Positions 1 to 11,248 of a DNA stretch of 64,000 bases are shown here, one piece after another. The DNA comes from Costus lasius. Lineage: Eukaryota; Streptophyta; Magnoliopsida; Zingiberales; Costaceae. A program made the position numbers and the translations under genes. Under the pieces are notes generated by a model, which was given only the letters and a program-made list of their open reading frames with translations, searched no databases and had not been told where the DNA came from. Position 1 is the first letter of the stretch. Every line of letters begins with the position of its first letter. Location of the stretch: the NCBI GenBank assembly GCA_027563935.2, contig CM050454.1, positions 24,735,501-24,799,500 of the forward strand. Direction: 5' to 3'.

Positions 1-311
1 TACGGTACTGTCTGAAATTACGGTACCGTAAAATGGATTACGGCACTGCCATAAAATGCTGACTTGCTCCGTTTTACGTGACATTTCTTGGGTGATTTCC
101 TCTTGATGATGGTAATTCTTCTATGTATTTGATTTTGCTTAAAAACTCTTTGAAATAGTGCCTTTTTACCTGAAAATTGAGAAAAACCAAAACAGAAGTA
201 GACTTTGCAATATTCGATGAATTTATCATGAAAACAAGCAAAAGATCCTCAATTTAGCATGAAAAGATGTCTGAAATGATACAAAATATACTATATATTT
301 TGGTGTCATCA
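1..311 (-). mobile_element. Truncated Athila-type LTR, A family
   Basis: The end of this segment matches the boundary of the other A-family LTRs in the window: an AT-rich run, then GGTGTCATCA at 302-311. Read on the minus strand this is the LTR start, TGATGACACC. The rest lies beyond the left edge. Dyads of the TTACGG...CCGTAA type occur at 1-60, as in other A-family LTRs. It is inserted in the pol remnant that begins at 312. A solo LTR and one end of a longer element cannot be told apart. Confidence 0.75.
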
Positions 312-1609
312 TACCACCATTGAGAAAGAACTTTTGGCTATAGTTTTGGCTTTTGATAAACTTAGATCATATTTGATTAACTCTAAAGTTGTGGTATACA
401 CTGATCATGCTGCAGTGAAGTACTTGATGCAAAAAAAGGATAGTAAACCACGCTTGCTTAGATGAATTTTACTCTTGCAAGAGTTTGATTTGGAAATAAA
501 GGATAAAAAGGGATCAGAAAACTTTGTTGCAGATCACCTTTCATGAATATTGGAAGATGCTGAAAAAGGTGATTTAATCAATAATTCCTTTCCTGAAGAA
601 CAACTCTTAACTATTGAACAAATCAAGGCTCCATAGTATGTTGATATAGTTAATTACTTAGTAGCTAATGTTTTTCCTCTTGATTTGAGTTATCAAGGAA
701 AGAAGAGATTCTTGGCTGAAGTAAAGAACTATTTTTGGGATGAGCCTTATGTATTTAAGAGATGTGCAGATGAAATTTTTAGGAGATGTATACCTGAAGA
801 AGAAATCACAGATATATTATTTTAGTGTCATAGATCTTCATATGGAGGGCATGCTAGTACTCAGAAGACTGCTTTTAAAGTTCTACAATCTGGATTTTAT
901 TGGCCCTCAATTTTTAAAGATGCAAAGAAATTTTTTTTATCTTGTGATATGTGTCAAAGGATAGGAAACATTAATAGAAGACATGAGATGTCACTGTCCA
1001 CTATTCTTGAGGTTGAAATATTTGATGTTTGGGGGATATATTTTATGGGACCTTTTCCATCATCTGGATGTAACAAATACATACTTGTGGCAGTTGATTA
1101 TGTTTCTAAGTGGGTAGAGGCCCTTGCTTCTCCTGCCAATGATTCTAGGGTTGTTGTTAAATTGTTTAAAAAGATTATCTTTCCACGATTTGGGACACCA
1201 CGAGTAGTGATTAGTGATGGAGACTCACATTTTATAAAACATAAGTTCTTAGCTTTGCTTAGAAAGTATGGGGTGAATCATAGAATTGCAATACCATATC
1301 ATCCCTAAACAAGTGGGCAAGTTGAGATATCAAATAGAGGGATCAAAGGAATTTTGGAAAAGACTGTCACACATTAGAAAGGATTGGGCATTCAAGCTCG
1401 AAAATGCACTTTGGGCCTACCGAACTACTTTTAAAACACCAATAGGTATGCCTCCTTTTCAATTGGTTTATAGTAAATCTTGTCATCTACCTGTAGAGCT
1501 CGAGCATAAGACATTCTGGGCGATCAAAGCACTGAACTTCGATTTGAAGAATGCGGGAGAAAAAAAGAGGTTACAATTGAACGACTTAGATGAGATTAGA
1601 CTCTCCGCT
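312..1609 (+). pseudogene. Gypsy pol remnant: RNase H to integrase (element O)
   Basis: The translation matches the minus-strand pol of element A (10,219-8,885) almost codon for codon. In order it contains the RT-linked RNase H segment ([15 protein letters not shown] near 315, YTDHA near 400), the integrase zinc-binding region ending in CDMC near 950, and the integrase core ([11 protein letters not shown] near 1,030, [10 protein letters not shown] near 1,210). Five in-frame stops (near 463, 543, 633, 823 and 1,306) each replace a Trp, Gln or Arg codon. A frameshift near 1,360 breaks the integrase. It cannot make a working polymerase. It begins abruptly at an LTR insertion (311/312), is split at 1,609 by a solo LTR, and resumes at 3,527. 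Confidence 0.9.
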
Positions 1610-3521
1610 TGATGACACCAAAATTTATAGTAAATTTCGTGCCATTTTATGAGTATTTTCATGTCATATTCATACTCTTTTACTTATTTTTATGCTTTTT
1701 TAATCAATTATTGTGGAATCTACATCTTTTTTGGTTTTTGATGATTTTCAGGTAAAAAGGCACTATTTTTAAGCGTTTTCAAGCAAATTCAGATGCATGG
1801 ATGAATTTCCACCATCAAGAGAAGAATACATACCAAATTTCATGCAAATTGGAGCTTCATACCAAATTACGGCACTACCGTAATCCAAATTACGGTATCG
1901 TGGTTTCACTGCACCTACAGAACAAACCACGATACTGCCGTAATTTTTGAGTGATGCCGTATTTTGGGACGATTTTGAACAGAAAGTTTTGCAAGAATTA
2001 CGGCACTGCCATAATGGATTTCACGGGTCGTAATCTGGGTTCAATTTCATACAGAAAGTTTAATTGATTTTACGGTACTGCCATAACCAAAATCACGGGC
2101 CGTATTTCGAGTCGACTTTTCACCCGAGAGATTTTGGTAAAAATACGGCACTACCATAATGGATTTCACGGTACCGTAATTCCGGATGATTTCTATACGG
2201 GCAACTTTTGTTGAAATTACGGCACTGCTGTAACAGTTTTCACGACTGTAATTACAACTCAGATTCACAATTTTCACGGACTGTTTGAAGCCTGATTCTT
2301 GCACGGATGATTTTGGACAATCCAGGCCATCAATTGAAGATCTGTAAAAAGGGAAATATTCATTAGATCAAAGTGAAGTGACACACATGAAAAACCCTAA
2401 TTTTCATCCACGATTCAGAGAGAAATCAAGTTCTTCACCGTCACCCTAGGTTTCACCACCGGGAAGCGTACATCGCATCTCCAGCCGTGAAATTTGAGGG
2501 GAAGCTATGCATAGGGGAGGAGAAGATACTCCAAAAATTTCAGAACGAAAGGAGATTGATCGGAGGAGAAATCAACGGAACACTCATCGCCGACGCTGTT
2601 CACCGCCGAAATTATGGCTGTAAAGTTGTTTTCCCCTTTTTCATCGATTTCTGATCCTATGATACTATGGATTATTGTAATTCTTCAACTATGCTAGCTT
2701 AAACTCTTTTGGGGACATGGGGGAGTAATTCCCCTCAATTTCTTAATGACTAGATTATTTTTACTTTCGTCATGATGATTTTACAATGATAATTCTACTT
2801 ATGTGATTATTGCTTTTAATTCTCCATAGATTCATATTGTTAACATGTTTTAGAGTTTTCATGATATGGACCAAAAGGTGATTCGCTGAGAACTTGGAAC
2901 CCTAAAATTGAATGTTAGGAACTAATCGTAAGAAATTAGGTTTGTTCTTATTTCTCTATTTTAGAAGTATAATGCCATGTTAATAATCTGAATCTAGGAT
3001 CAAGTTAATGTGATAAACATGATAATACTGTGAGAAATCAAGTATAGGATTGTTGGAGAACCTTAAGTAGAACAAGTGAAAATTATAGTATGAAAGTATG
3101 TAACTTTCACTTGAGATGATTGATTTAGAATTCGGATGCATGAAAGTGATCCTTGAGTTCTTTATCAATGATTTACTTATCTTCAGCATTGAATAGATCT
3201 TGCATGAAAGTGAGGATCGGTTCTTTGTAAATTGTCTGTGCGAAAGCGAGATGATTTCTTTATGAAGTAAATTATATCTTTATCATGATAAAATTTGATT
3301 GACGAACATCTATTCATATCTAGTCATGGAAATTAAGGTGGATGAAACGCTAGTCCCAGTTTCTCTCTCTGATATTTTCGTGTAGCTTTCGATAGTTTAC
3401 TTTCATATTTTCGGTTGCCTAGGTAGTAAGAAATTAATTATTCGGTACTTGGAAAATAAGGTCTCTATGGTTCGATATCTTAATTATTACTTCGAGTATC
3501 CGTGCACTTGCGGATACAACA
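1610..3521 (+). mobile_element. Solo LTR of A family with CCGCT target duplication
   Basis: The segment begins TGATGACACC and ends GCGGATACAACA. It is flanked on both sides by CCGCT (1,605-1,609 and 3,522-3,526). With one CCGCT copy removed, the flanking integrase frame reads straight through (LSA then YEN), which fixes the insertion. No primer-binding site follows, so this is a solo LTR of 1,912 bp left by LTR-LTR recombination. It contains the dyad array at about 1,860-2,290 and the conserved LTR 3' module near 3,444-3,521. Confidence 0.93.
1860..2290. repeat. Array of TTACGG...CCGTAA dyads
   Basis: About a dozen degenerate dyads, such as TTACGGCACTRCCGTAA and CACGGGCCGTAWTT, occur here, separated by spacers that often contain CAGAAAGTTT or related words. 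The same array occurs in the other A-family LTRs and in post-pol spacers. Short open frames across it are by-products of the repeats. Confidence 0.8.
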
Positions 3522-3526
3522 CCGCT

Positions 3527-3877
3527 TATGAAAATGCAAGAATTTATAAAGAGAGGACTACGAGATGACACGATCGACATATCCTCAGGAAGGAATTCCA
3601 ACCGGGTGACTTTGTTCTTTTGTTTAATTCTAGATTGAGACTTTTTTCTGGTAAACTTAAGTCTCGCTGGTCTGGACCTTTTCAGGTTAAGAAAACCTAC
3701 CCCTACGGAGCTGTGGATATATGGAGTGACAAAACGGGAGAGTTCAAGGTTAATGGTGAGAGGTGGACGCATTATTTTCAAGAAGAACAGATTGAGGAAG
3801 GAGAAAAGTTTCAACTTGATGAACCACGATGGGGTCTGAGTGCAACCAAAGGTCCAGAGACTTCTTACTTAAATTAG
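3527..3877 (+). pseudogene. Gypsy integrase C-terminal tail (element O)
   Basis: This continues the pol remnant that ends at 1,609. It encodes the end of integrase: [11 protein letters not shown], then [32 protein letters not shown] and a charged tail. The [17 protein letters not shown] motif is the usual end of Athila-type integrases, and no chromodomain follows. One in-frame TGA lies near 3,566. The pol stop is TAG at 3,875-3,877, overlapped by the conserved post-pol hairpin motif. The matching tail of element A is at 8,885-9,247 on the minus strand. Confidence 0.9.
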
Positions 3878-3897
3878 CGCTTCTTGGGAGGCAACCA
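3874..3897 (+). other. Conserved post-pol hairpin motif
   Basis: TTAGCGCTTCTTGGGAGGC followed by AACC overlaps the pol stop. Copies with the longer stem CTTGGG-AGGCAA-CCCAAG occur at 8,847-8,873 and 38,219-38,243. The function is unknown. A role in RNA 3'-end formation, packaging or initiation of the downstream ORF is inference. Confidence 0.7.
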
Positions 3898-3979
3898 AAT
3901 AATTCTTACTTAAATTTAATTACTTTTATTTGGGTTTATTTTTAGAACTAATTTTTCTTTTCTTTTTATATGAAAACTC

Positions 3980-4560
3980 AAGTTTTGCGCAAAATGCGAC
4001 ACTACCATAATGCAAATTACGGGCCATAATTTCGATCCGTTTTCATCTAGAGACTTTTGAGTCTTTTATGGCAGTACCGTAAGTGATTTTATGTGCCGTA
4101 ATTTTGTTTAGTTTTCGACCAGAAAGTTTTATGGTTTTTACGGTGGTACCGTATGTATTTTCACTAGCTGTAATTTTGATCGAAATCTTTCCCGAGAGTT
4201 TTGCATCTATGGCACTACTGTAATGCAAATTATGGGTCATAATTTTGTGATAGTTTCGAAAAAAACTCAAGTTTTACGGGACTGCCGTAACAAATTTCAC
4301 GGGCCGTAATTTGGAACATTTTCTTTCCAGAAAGTTTCTGAAATTTTTGTGAAAAATACGGAGGTTCCGTAAACAATTAAATGGGGCCATAATTTTAGAA
4401 TATTTTTGACCAGAAAGTTTTTGCAGATTTACGGTAGGACCGTAAATGTTTTCACGGGCCATATTTTTCGGCATTTTTGAACCAAAATGAATTATGGCAC
4501 TGCCGTAATGGATATCATAGCCATAATTATATCGGCCCATTGCGACTCTACAGCCATATT
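3980..4560. repeat. Post-pol dyad array
   Basis: This is a degenerate tandem array with a period of very roughly 60-80 bp. Units combine a TTACGG...CCGTAA dyad, a CACGGGCCGTAA dyad and a CCAGAAAGTTT spacer. It lies between pol and the second ORF of element O, not in an LTR, yet it carries the same motif as A-family LTRs. Confidence 0.75.
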
Positions 4561-5117
4561 TCTAGGTTTTTTGGCAATTTTTAGTGTTTTTCACCCAAGT
4601 TTTCACTTGTTCTTGCATCAACCAGCTTGCCCTTCCTCTTAGGATTCTCCAGCGATCCTTCCCGTTCGTCTCCGACTAGCGATCTGGTGTTTTTCGGCCG
4701 AAATCTACGTATCTTGGTTCTATCGCATGTGACTTCCACCTCTTTCTCGTTTTCTTCCAATTCTTCATCAAATCTAGAAATGTTTGCTTCCATTTGCTTC
4801 CTGTATCACCGACGTTCCTTCCTAATTCGATTTTAGTGGTTTTTGAGTGATATTAGGGTAATTTAGAGCTTTTAACAAACCAGATTTGTTGTTCGTTTGC
4901 CCAGCTTCCGCCTAACTCCTGCCAACTTCGATTTTTGATGATTGAGCTTCGATTTAGTTGATTTCCACTTCTACAAAGCTTTACCAAGAGAAAAATCACA
5001 TTATTGGAGAGTTTGAAGAGTTGATAGAAGTTCAGATTTAAAGGGCACATTTAGAATCTGTTCTTCGCCTTTTTATTTCTAACACTTCTATCTTTTCAGC
5101 CTTTTTAAGTCTTTCAA

Positions 5118-5849
5118 ATGGCATCCAAAAAGACTATGGTTTCAAAGAGGAGGAGCAAGGCACCTGCTGAATCTTCAACACCCCCCAATCCCTATGGTAT
5201 CATATTTAAGGATGAGATTCAAGAGGCCAGATATAATTAGTTGCTTACCAGAAGAGTAGTGAACACCAAATACGCTGATCAACGTACAGTGGAAGCATTG
5301 GGACTCTATGAAGATGTTTTCTAGATGTTTGATCAGATAAGAGCAAAGAAGTTCTTCCAGATGATGCCTCAGACTTACCTGCCATTGGTGTTAGAATTTC
5401 TCAGTAGCTTGGACATGGACCTCCACAAGTTCACCCATAGACATGCTGAAGGCGAGATCACCTTTCGCATGGCTAACATAAAAAAGAAGTCTCACCCTCA
5501 GGGACATCAGGTTCATCTTCCATATTGCATCCGGAGGTCACACTCTCGTACCAATCGGTTTCATTGAAAATGTGTTTTGCAATCAAATTTCATCATAAAC
5601 TAATTTTTCAGCAGTATCAGCCAGAGCTTGTAAGATCACAAATCCATGTATCAAGTATGCTCACTGAGTTTTGGCTCACACTATATTCGGACGTGGTGAT
5701 AGTGATGACATGGTACGAGAGACTAAACTTTTCTTTTTTATTGAGCATGTTGCATGGATACCATGTAGATGTTGCCTTCTTGATCAAGCACATGGACAAG
5801 GTGGCTAGGGCAAAGAAAGGGGCTATTGTGATAAGAGATTTCATCACTC
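5118..5849 (+). pseudogene. Post-pol ORF of element O, 5' part
   Basis: A frame starting at ATG 5,118 (MASKKTMVSKRRSKAPAES) has a basic N-terminus and then a globular region containing FFQMMPQTYLPLVLEFLSSL (about 5,350-5,410) and a later segment with FLIKHMDKVARAKKGAIV (about 5,780-5,830). It resembles the 'putative plant transposon protein' ORFs found downstream of pol in Athila-like elements. That assignment is from memory of the family and is tentative. There are in-frame stops near 5,238 and 5,322 and frameshifts between about 5,480 and 5,640. Element A is inserted at 5,850. The frame resumes after the second CACTC at 18,241, where the residues fit the related minus-strand copy at 25,897-26,800. 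The molecular function is unknown. Confidence 0.6.
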
Positions 5850-7682
5850 TGTTGTGTCCGCAAGTGCACGGATACTCGAAGTAATAAAGAAAGATATCGA
5901 ACCACAGAGACCTCATTGTCAAGTACTGAATAATTGAGTTCTTACTATCTAGGCAATCAAAACTATGCAAGTGAACTAATGAAAGCTAACGAAAATATCA
6001 GAGAGAGAGACTAGGACTAGGGTTTCATCCTCTTTAATTTCTATGACTAGATATGAATAGTAATTCGTCAGTTAAATTTTATCATGATAAAGACATAATT
6101 TACTTCATAAAAGGATCATCTCACTTTCATGCACACAATCATGCAGGGACCGATCTTCGCATTCGTGCAAGATCTATCCCAGGCTAAAAATAAGTAAATC
6201 ATCAATCATAGAACTCAAGGATCACTTTCGTGCATCCGAGCAACACAAGTTCTATTTATGGTTCTCCAACGTTCCGATCCTCACTTTCACACAAGATCTC
6301 CACGTTTCATAAATTAACTCAATCCTAGATTCAAATTATTAAACATGGCAATTATTCTTCTAAAATCAAGAAATAATAACTAACCTAATTTTCAAGGGTT
6401 CCAAGTTCCTATCATGCAATTCTAGGGTTCCAAGTTCTCAAGCAAATCACCTTTCGGTCTATCATGAGAACTCTAAAATATGATTAATAACATGAATCTA
6501 TGGAGAGTTACAGAGCAATTTTCACATAAGTAGAATTATCATGCTAAAATTATACGTGACGAAGTAATGAAAAAGTTATCTAGTCATTAAGAAATCAAAG
6601 GGAATTACTCCCCCATGTCCCATAAAAGGTTTAAGCTAGCATGGATGAAAGATTACAATAATCCATAGTATCAACGTGTAAGAAATCAAAGAAAAAGTGG
6701 AAAAACAAATAACCACACAGCTATAATGGAAATTACAGCCGTAACTTCCACGCGTGAATAGTGCCGGCGGCGTGCCTTTTTTGATTTCTCCTCCGATCGA
6801 TTTCCTTTCACTCTGGAACTTCTGGGCTATGTTCTCCTACTCTAGGCAAAGCTTCCCCTCAAATTTCACGGCCTGAGATGCCTTGTACACTTCTCAGCGG
6901 CGAAACATAAGGCGGCGACGTGAAACTCGATTTCTCCCTCGTCAGTGGATCAAAATTAGGGCTTTTGGTGTCTATGTCTTCTCCTTGCAAAAAGTTCTCC
7001 TTTGCTTCTTACGGATCTTCCAATTATGCCCTGGATCATCCGCAATCGATCGCACAAAAATCGGGCTTCAAAAAGTGTGAAGGTCGCGTGTTCAGGATAG
7101 AATTACGGTCGTGGTTTTTATTACGGCACTACAGTATTTTCTTTAAGTTTTTATGTACAGGATTCGACCAGAATTACGGTACCATAAAATAACTTATGGC
7201 GGTACCGTATTTCCCCCCAAATCTCTCGGGTCAGAAAACGCATCAAAATACGGCACCGTGGAAATGATTACGGCCCTGCCGTGAACTTTGGAAATCTTTC
7301 GGGTGAAAAGTAGATTGAAATTATGGCCCGTGAAATTATTTACGGTAGTACCGTAATTTTTGAAAAACTTTCTGGATGAAAAATTCCCAAATTACGGCAA
7401 TGCTCCGATATTACGGTAGCCGTAATTTGGTCTGAAGCTCCAATCTTCATGAAATTTGACATGTAATCTCCTCTTGATGGTGGGAATTCATTCATGCATC
7501 TAGAATTACTTGAAAACGCCTAAAAATCGTGCCTTTTTACCTGAAAATCATCAAAAACCAAAAAGAGTGTAGATTCTATAGTATTTGATAAAAAATGCAT
7601 AAAAATAAGCAAAGGTTCATGAACTTGAAACAAAAAGATATATGAAATGGCATGAAATTTACTATAAATTTCAGTGTCATCA
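5850..7682 (-). mobile_element. 3' LTR of element A
   Basis: On the minus strand it starts TGATGACACTG and ends GCGGACACAACA (1,833 bp). A dyad array lies at about 7,100-7,440. Several iterations of a word like TCACTTTCGTGCA lie at 6,120-6,300. The conserved LTR 3' module GTGCACTTGCGGA lies at about 5,858-5,870. Confidence 0.93.
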
Positions 7683-8846
7683 AACACATAAGGCTCAAAC
7701 TTTACTTGTTCTCAAGCAAAAATCAAAAATTGATCATAGACATAGATTTTCTCATGAAGAATAAATTTCTAAATTATAATCATTAATGAAAAATCTCAGC
7801 AATTGATTCATAAAATTTTAAATAGGCATATCATCTTTTGAATTCAATTCTCAAGATCCACAACTTTATCGAATAAAACTTTGCAACTTGTATAAAAATT
7901 AGAATTTTAGTCTCATGAATTCACCTAAGCTTCAGTTCAAGTCTATCATACCTTTGTTTACAGGAATAAGATATCCAAAGTTTTTTTTTCCACGCAAGAT
8001 TCTCCTTTTCTTCATTTTTCTTTTTATTCTTTTTGTGTTTTTGATGTTATGTACCCACATAGATACACACTTTTTATTGGGACTTCAACTCTTGTCTTAG
8101 GTACCACTATCAATTTTACACAGCGCGAAGTAGAGAAGTAATTTTCTTTTTCTTTATCTCTAACTTTTTTCTTTCTTTCTTTTTTTTTCAGACTTCCACC
8201 CATATCTTCGGTACCACTGTCAATTTTGCAAAGTAGGGGAGTCTCTCACTCCTTTTTTTTATCTTGGATTTTCTCTTCCCAACAAATAGCAAGATAGACT
8301 AAACATCAACTAGATTAATCAATTGACATTAATTCAAAATTACACTCATATGCTAATTTTATTTAACAAGTAGTTTCACTTTTAAATCAAATTCTTCAAA
8401 TAATATATCCACCTAAAATCTTATTCATCAATCAATCAAAAATTTCAAAAGTAGATACATATTAGAGAAATAAATTTGACATGATAGGTCTAGATCTAAT
8501 CATAGGCATAAATTCATTCTTTATCAAGAAAAACATTTTATCTCTAGAATCATGACATGATAATCAGAAAGCAGCGGACATAGGAAGTTTGGAAGATGAA
8601 ACATAGATGGGGAAGATGAATTTTAAAGAAGTGAAGAAAAATGAAAACTCACAATGTTTTGCTTATCAGCATCTGATCCAATCTCTTTCGTGTCTCTAGG
8701 GTAGCTAAGTCGGTGTAGGAACTGGTGGAAACACAGATGTTGTTACGCCAAATTTGATTCTTCCTACGAAAATAGAAGAAAAATTAGTTCTAAAAGTAGA
8801 AGTAAAAATACAGAAAAGTAAATGAGAATAAACTGAAGATAGAGTG
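7683..8846 (-). other. 3' untranslated region of element A
   Basis: No coding frame is recognisable here. The region is homologous in reverse to 20,640-21,790 and to 31,666-32,500. It contains two copies of a motif near 8,100-8,130 and 8,205-8,240, in which TGGTACC-like and CACAGCG or GCAAAGT words lie beside CT-rich tracts. No clear purine-only polypurine tract adjoins the LTR. Confidence 0.7.
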
Positions 8847-8873
8847 CTTGGGTTGCCTCCCAAGAAGCGCTAA
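8847..8873 (-). other. Conserved post-pol hairpin motif (element A)
   Basis: On the minus strand TTAGCGCTTCTTGGGAGGC continues to AACCCAAG, forming the stem CTTGGG/CCCAAG around AGGCAA. It starts a few bases after the integrase stop at 8,885. Confidence 0.75.
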
Positions 8874-8884
8874 TTTAAAGGTCT

Positions 8885-10219
8885 TTAGCTTGACCGTTCT
8901 GCACTCAGATTTGATCGTGGTTCAAGGTAAAACTTTTCCTTTTCTTCAATCTGCTCCTCTTGATAATAATGTTTCAACCTTTTACCATTAACTTTAAAAT
9001 CTCCTGTTCCCTCACTCCATACATCCACAGCTCCATAGAGATAAGTTTTCTTCACCTGAAAAGGCCCAGACCATCGAGATTTAAGTTTTCTAGGAAAAAG
9101 CCTCAATCTAAAATTAAATAAAAGAACAAAGTCACCTAGTTGGAATTCCCTTCTAAAAATATGTCGATCATGCCATCTTTTAGTTCTTTCCTTGTAAATT
9201 TTTGTATTTTCATATGCAGAGAGTCTAATCTCATCTAGCTCGTTCAACTGTAACCTCCGTTTTTCACCCGTGTTCTTTAAGTCAAAACTGAGCGCTTTGA
9301 TTGCCTAGAACGCCTTATGTTCAAGCTCTATAGGTAGATGACAAGATTTTTCATAAACTAATTGAAAGGGAGACATACCTATTGGTGTTTTAAAAGCAGT
9401 CCGATAGGCCCACAGTGCATCATCAAGTTTGAATGCCCAACCTTTCCTGGTGCGTGACACTGTCTTTTCTAAAATCCCTTTTATTTCTCTGTTTGATATC
9501 TCAACTTGTCCACTGGTTTGGGGGTGATAAGTTGTTGCAACTCTATGATTTACTCCGTACTTTCTAAGCAAGGCTGAGGACTTATGCTCTATGAAATGTG
9601 AGCCTCCATCACTAATCACTACTCGGGGTGTCCCTAACCTTGGAAAGATAACCTTTTTTAACAGTTTAACAACAACTCTGGAATCATTAGTAGGAAAAGC
9701 AAGAGTCTCAACCCACTTTGAAACATAATCAACGGCCACAAGAATGGATTTGTTACCTCCAGATGATGGAAAAGGTCCCATGATGTCAATCCCCCAAACA
9801 TCAAATATCTCAACCTCAAGAATATTGGATAGTGGCATCTCATGTCTTCTGTTAATGTTACCTATCTTCTAACACCTATCACAAGATGAAACAAAGTTTC
9901 TAGCATCTTTAAAAATTGAAGGCCAGTAAAATCCTGATTGTAACACCTTGAAAGCAGTTTTCTCAGTACCTGCATGACCAACATAAGAGGATCTATCATA
10001 TTGAAACAATATATCTATGATTTCCTCCTCCGATACACATCTTCCAAAAATGCCATCTGCACATCTTCTAAACACATAAGGCTCATCCCAAAAATAGTGC
10101 TTTACCTCAGCTAAGAATCTCTTCCTTTTTTGGTAATTCAAATCAGGAGGAAAAACATTACCTTCAAGGTAATTCACTATGTCAGCATACCAAGGGGCTC
10201 TGATTTGTTCAATGGTCAA
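8885..10219 (-). pseudogene. Integrase of element A
   Basis: This frame would insert the element cDNA into host DNA. From the N-terminus it shows an HHCC-type zinc-binding region (ending CDRC near 9,873), a core with [11 protein letters not shown] (Asp near 9,785), [10 protein letters not shown] (Asp near 9,610) and [12 protein letters not shown] (Glu near 9,495), which is the D,D-35-E triad, and a C-terminal [17 protein letters not shown]. There is no chromodomain. In-frame TAG codons follow CDRC (near 9,868) and HKAF (near 9,302). Sister copies have Gln and Trp there. Apart from these the frame is open, so inactivation looks recent. Integrase is the last domain of pol and is followed at once by the post-pol hairpin. 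Confidence 0.92.
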
Positions 10220-10222
10220 GAG

Positions 10223-10642
10223 TTATTCCTCAGGGAAGGAATCATTGACCACATCATTCTTTTCAATATTCACCATTATCCTTGAAAGATGGTCGGCAAC
10301 AAAGTTTTTTGATCCCTTTTTGTCTTTAATTTCCAAATCAAACTCCTGCAAGAGTAAAATCCATCTGACCAAGCGTGGTTTACTATCCTTTTTCTGCATT
10401 AAGTATCTCACAGCTGCATGATCAGTATACACCACCACTTTGGAATTAATCAAGTATGATCTAAACTTATCAAAGGCAAACACTATGGCTAAAAGTTCCT
10501 TCTCAGTGGTGGTGTAATTTCTCTGTGTCTCATCCAAAGTACTGCTAGCATAATGAATAACATAAGGTTTTTTTTCCTTTCTCTGTCCCAAAACTGTCCC
10601 TATTGCATAATCACTTGCATCACACATGTGCTCAAAAGGCAA
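10223..10642 (-). pseudogene. RNase H region of element A pol
   Basis: This is the RNase H domain that follows reverse transcriptase in Ty3/gypsy pol. It contains [13 protein letters not shown] (near 10,610), the [20 protein letters not shown] block (about 10,470-10,530), [13 protein letters not shown] (near 10,420) and FVADHLSRI (near 10,290). A stop follows PEE at 10,223, after which the pol frame continues into integrase with LLTIEQIRAPWY. The homologous frame in element O is at 312-600. Confidence 0.9.
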
Positions 10643-11248
10643 ATCCTAGTTTAGAGGCTGAATGATAGGTGCTGAAACCAAATCTTTCTTTAATTCCTAA
10701 AAGCAGATAAACAATCCTCATCAAAAGAAAATTTAACATCTTTACAAAGTAAATTTTTAAGAGGTCTAGCAAGTTTAGAGAAATCTTTGATGAATTGCCG
10801 GTAGAATCCTGCATGTCATAGAAAGCTTCGGACCTCCTTTACTGTAGTGGGCGGTTCTAATTTCTCTATCACTTCAACCTTGGCTTTATCAACTTCAATT
10901 CCTCTCTCTGAAATTAAGTGCCATAAAACTATCCCTTGCCTAACCATGAAATGACATTTTTCCCAGTTAAGCACAAGGTTAGTTTCTTCACACCGCTACA
11001 AGACTCGAGATAAGTTAGCCAAACAGTCATCAAAAGAAGAACCATATATAGAGAAATCATCCATAAAAACATCCATAAAGTCTTCAATAAAATCAGAAAA
11101 AATGGTCATCATACATCTCTAAAAAGTAGCATGTGCACTACATAGAACAAAAGGCATTCTCCTATATGCAAAAGTATCATACGGGCAAGTGAAAGTGGTC
11201 TTATCTTGGTCATTAGGATGTATAGGAATTTGAAAAAATCTAGAGTAT
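10643..11248 (-). pseudogene. Reverse transcriptase of element A, C-terminal half
   Basis: After insertion B the minus-strand frame resumes with SRFFQIPIHPNDQDKTTF and reaches the catalytic FMDVFMDD motif (11,057-11,068 encodes FMDD). It then runs through RGIEVDKAKVEVIEKL and the connection region to RNase H. In-frame stops occur at several points (for example after the CSAHATF block, in the SRVL region and before the HAGFYRQF block). The catalytic aspartates are intact. Element B split the domain between the LLDGY and SRFFQIP blocks. Confidence 0.9.

Noticed and set aside
1860..2310. Open frames on the minus strand across dyad arrays (for example 2,047-2,304; 4,043-4,270; 4,274-4,540)
   Set aside because: They arise because the tandem dyads avoid stops in one frame. 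The peptide is a translation of the repeat, with no homologue in coding regions.
3980..4560. CRISPR-like array
   Set aside because: Units are degenerate, spacers are themselves related, and the context is a plant retrotransposon. No cas genes.
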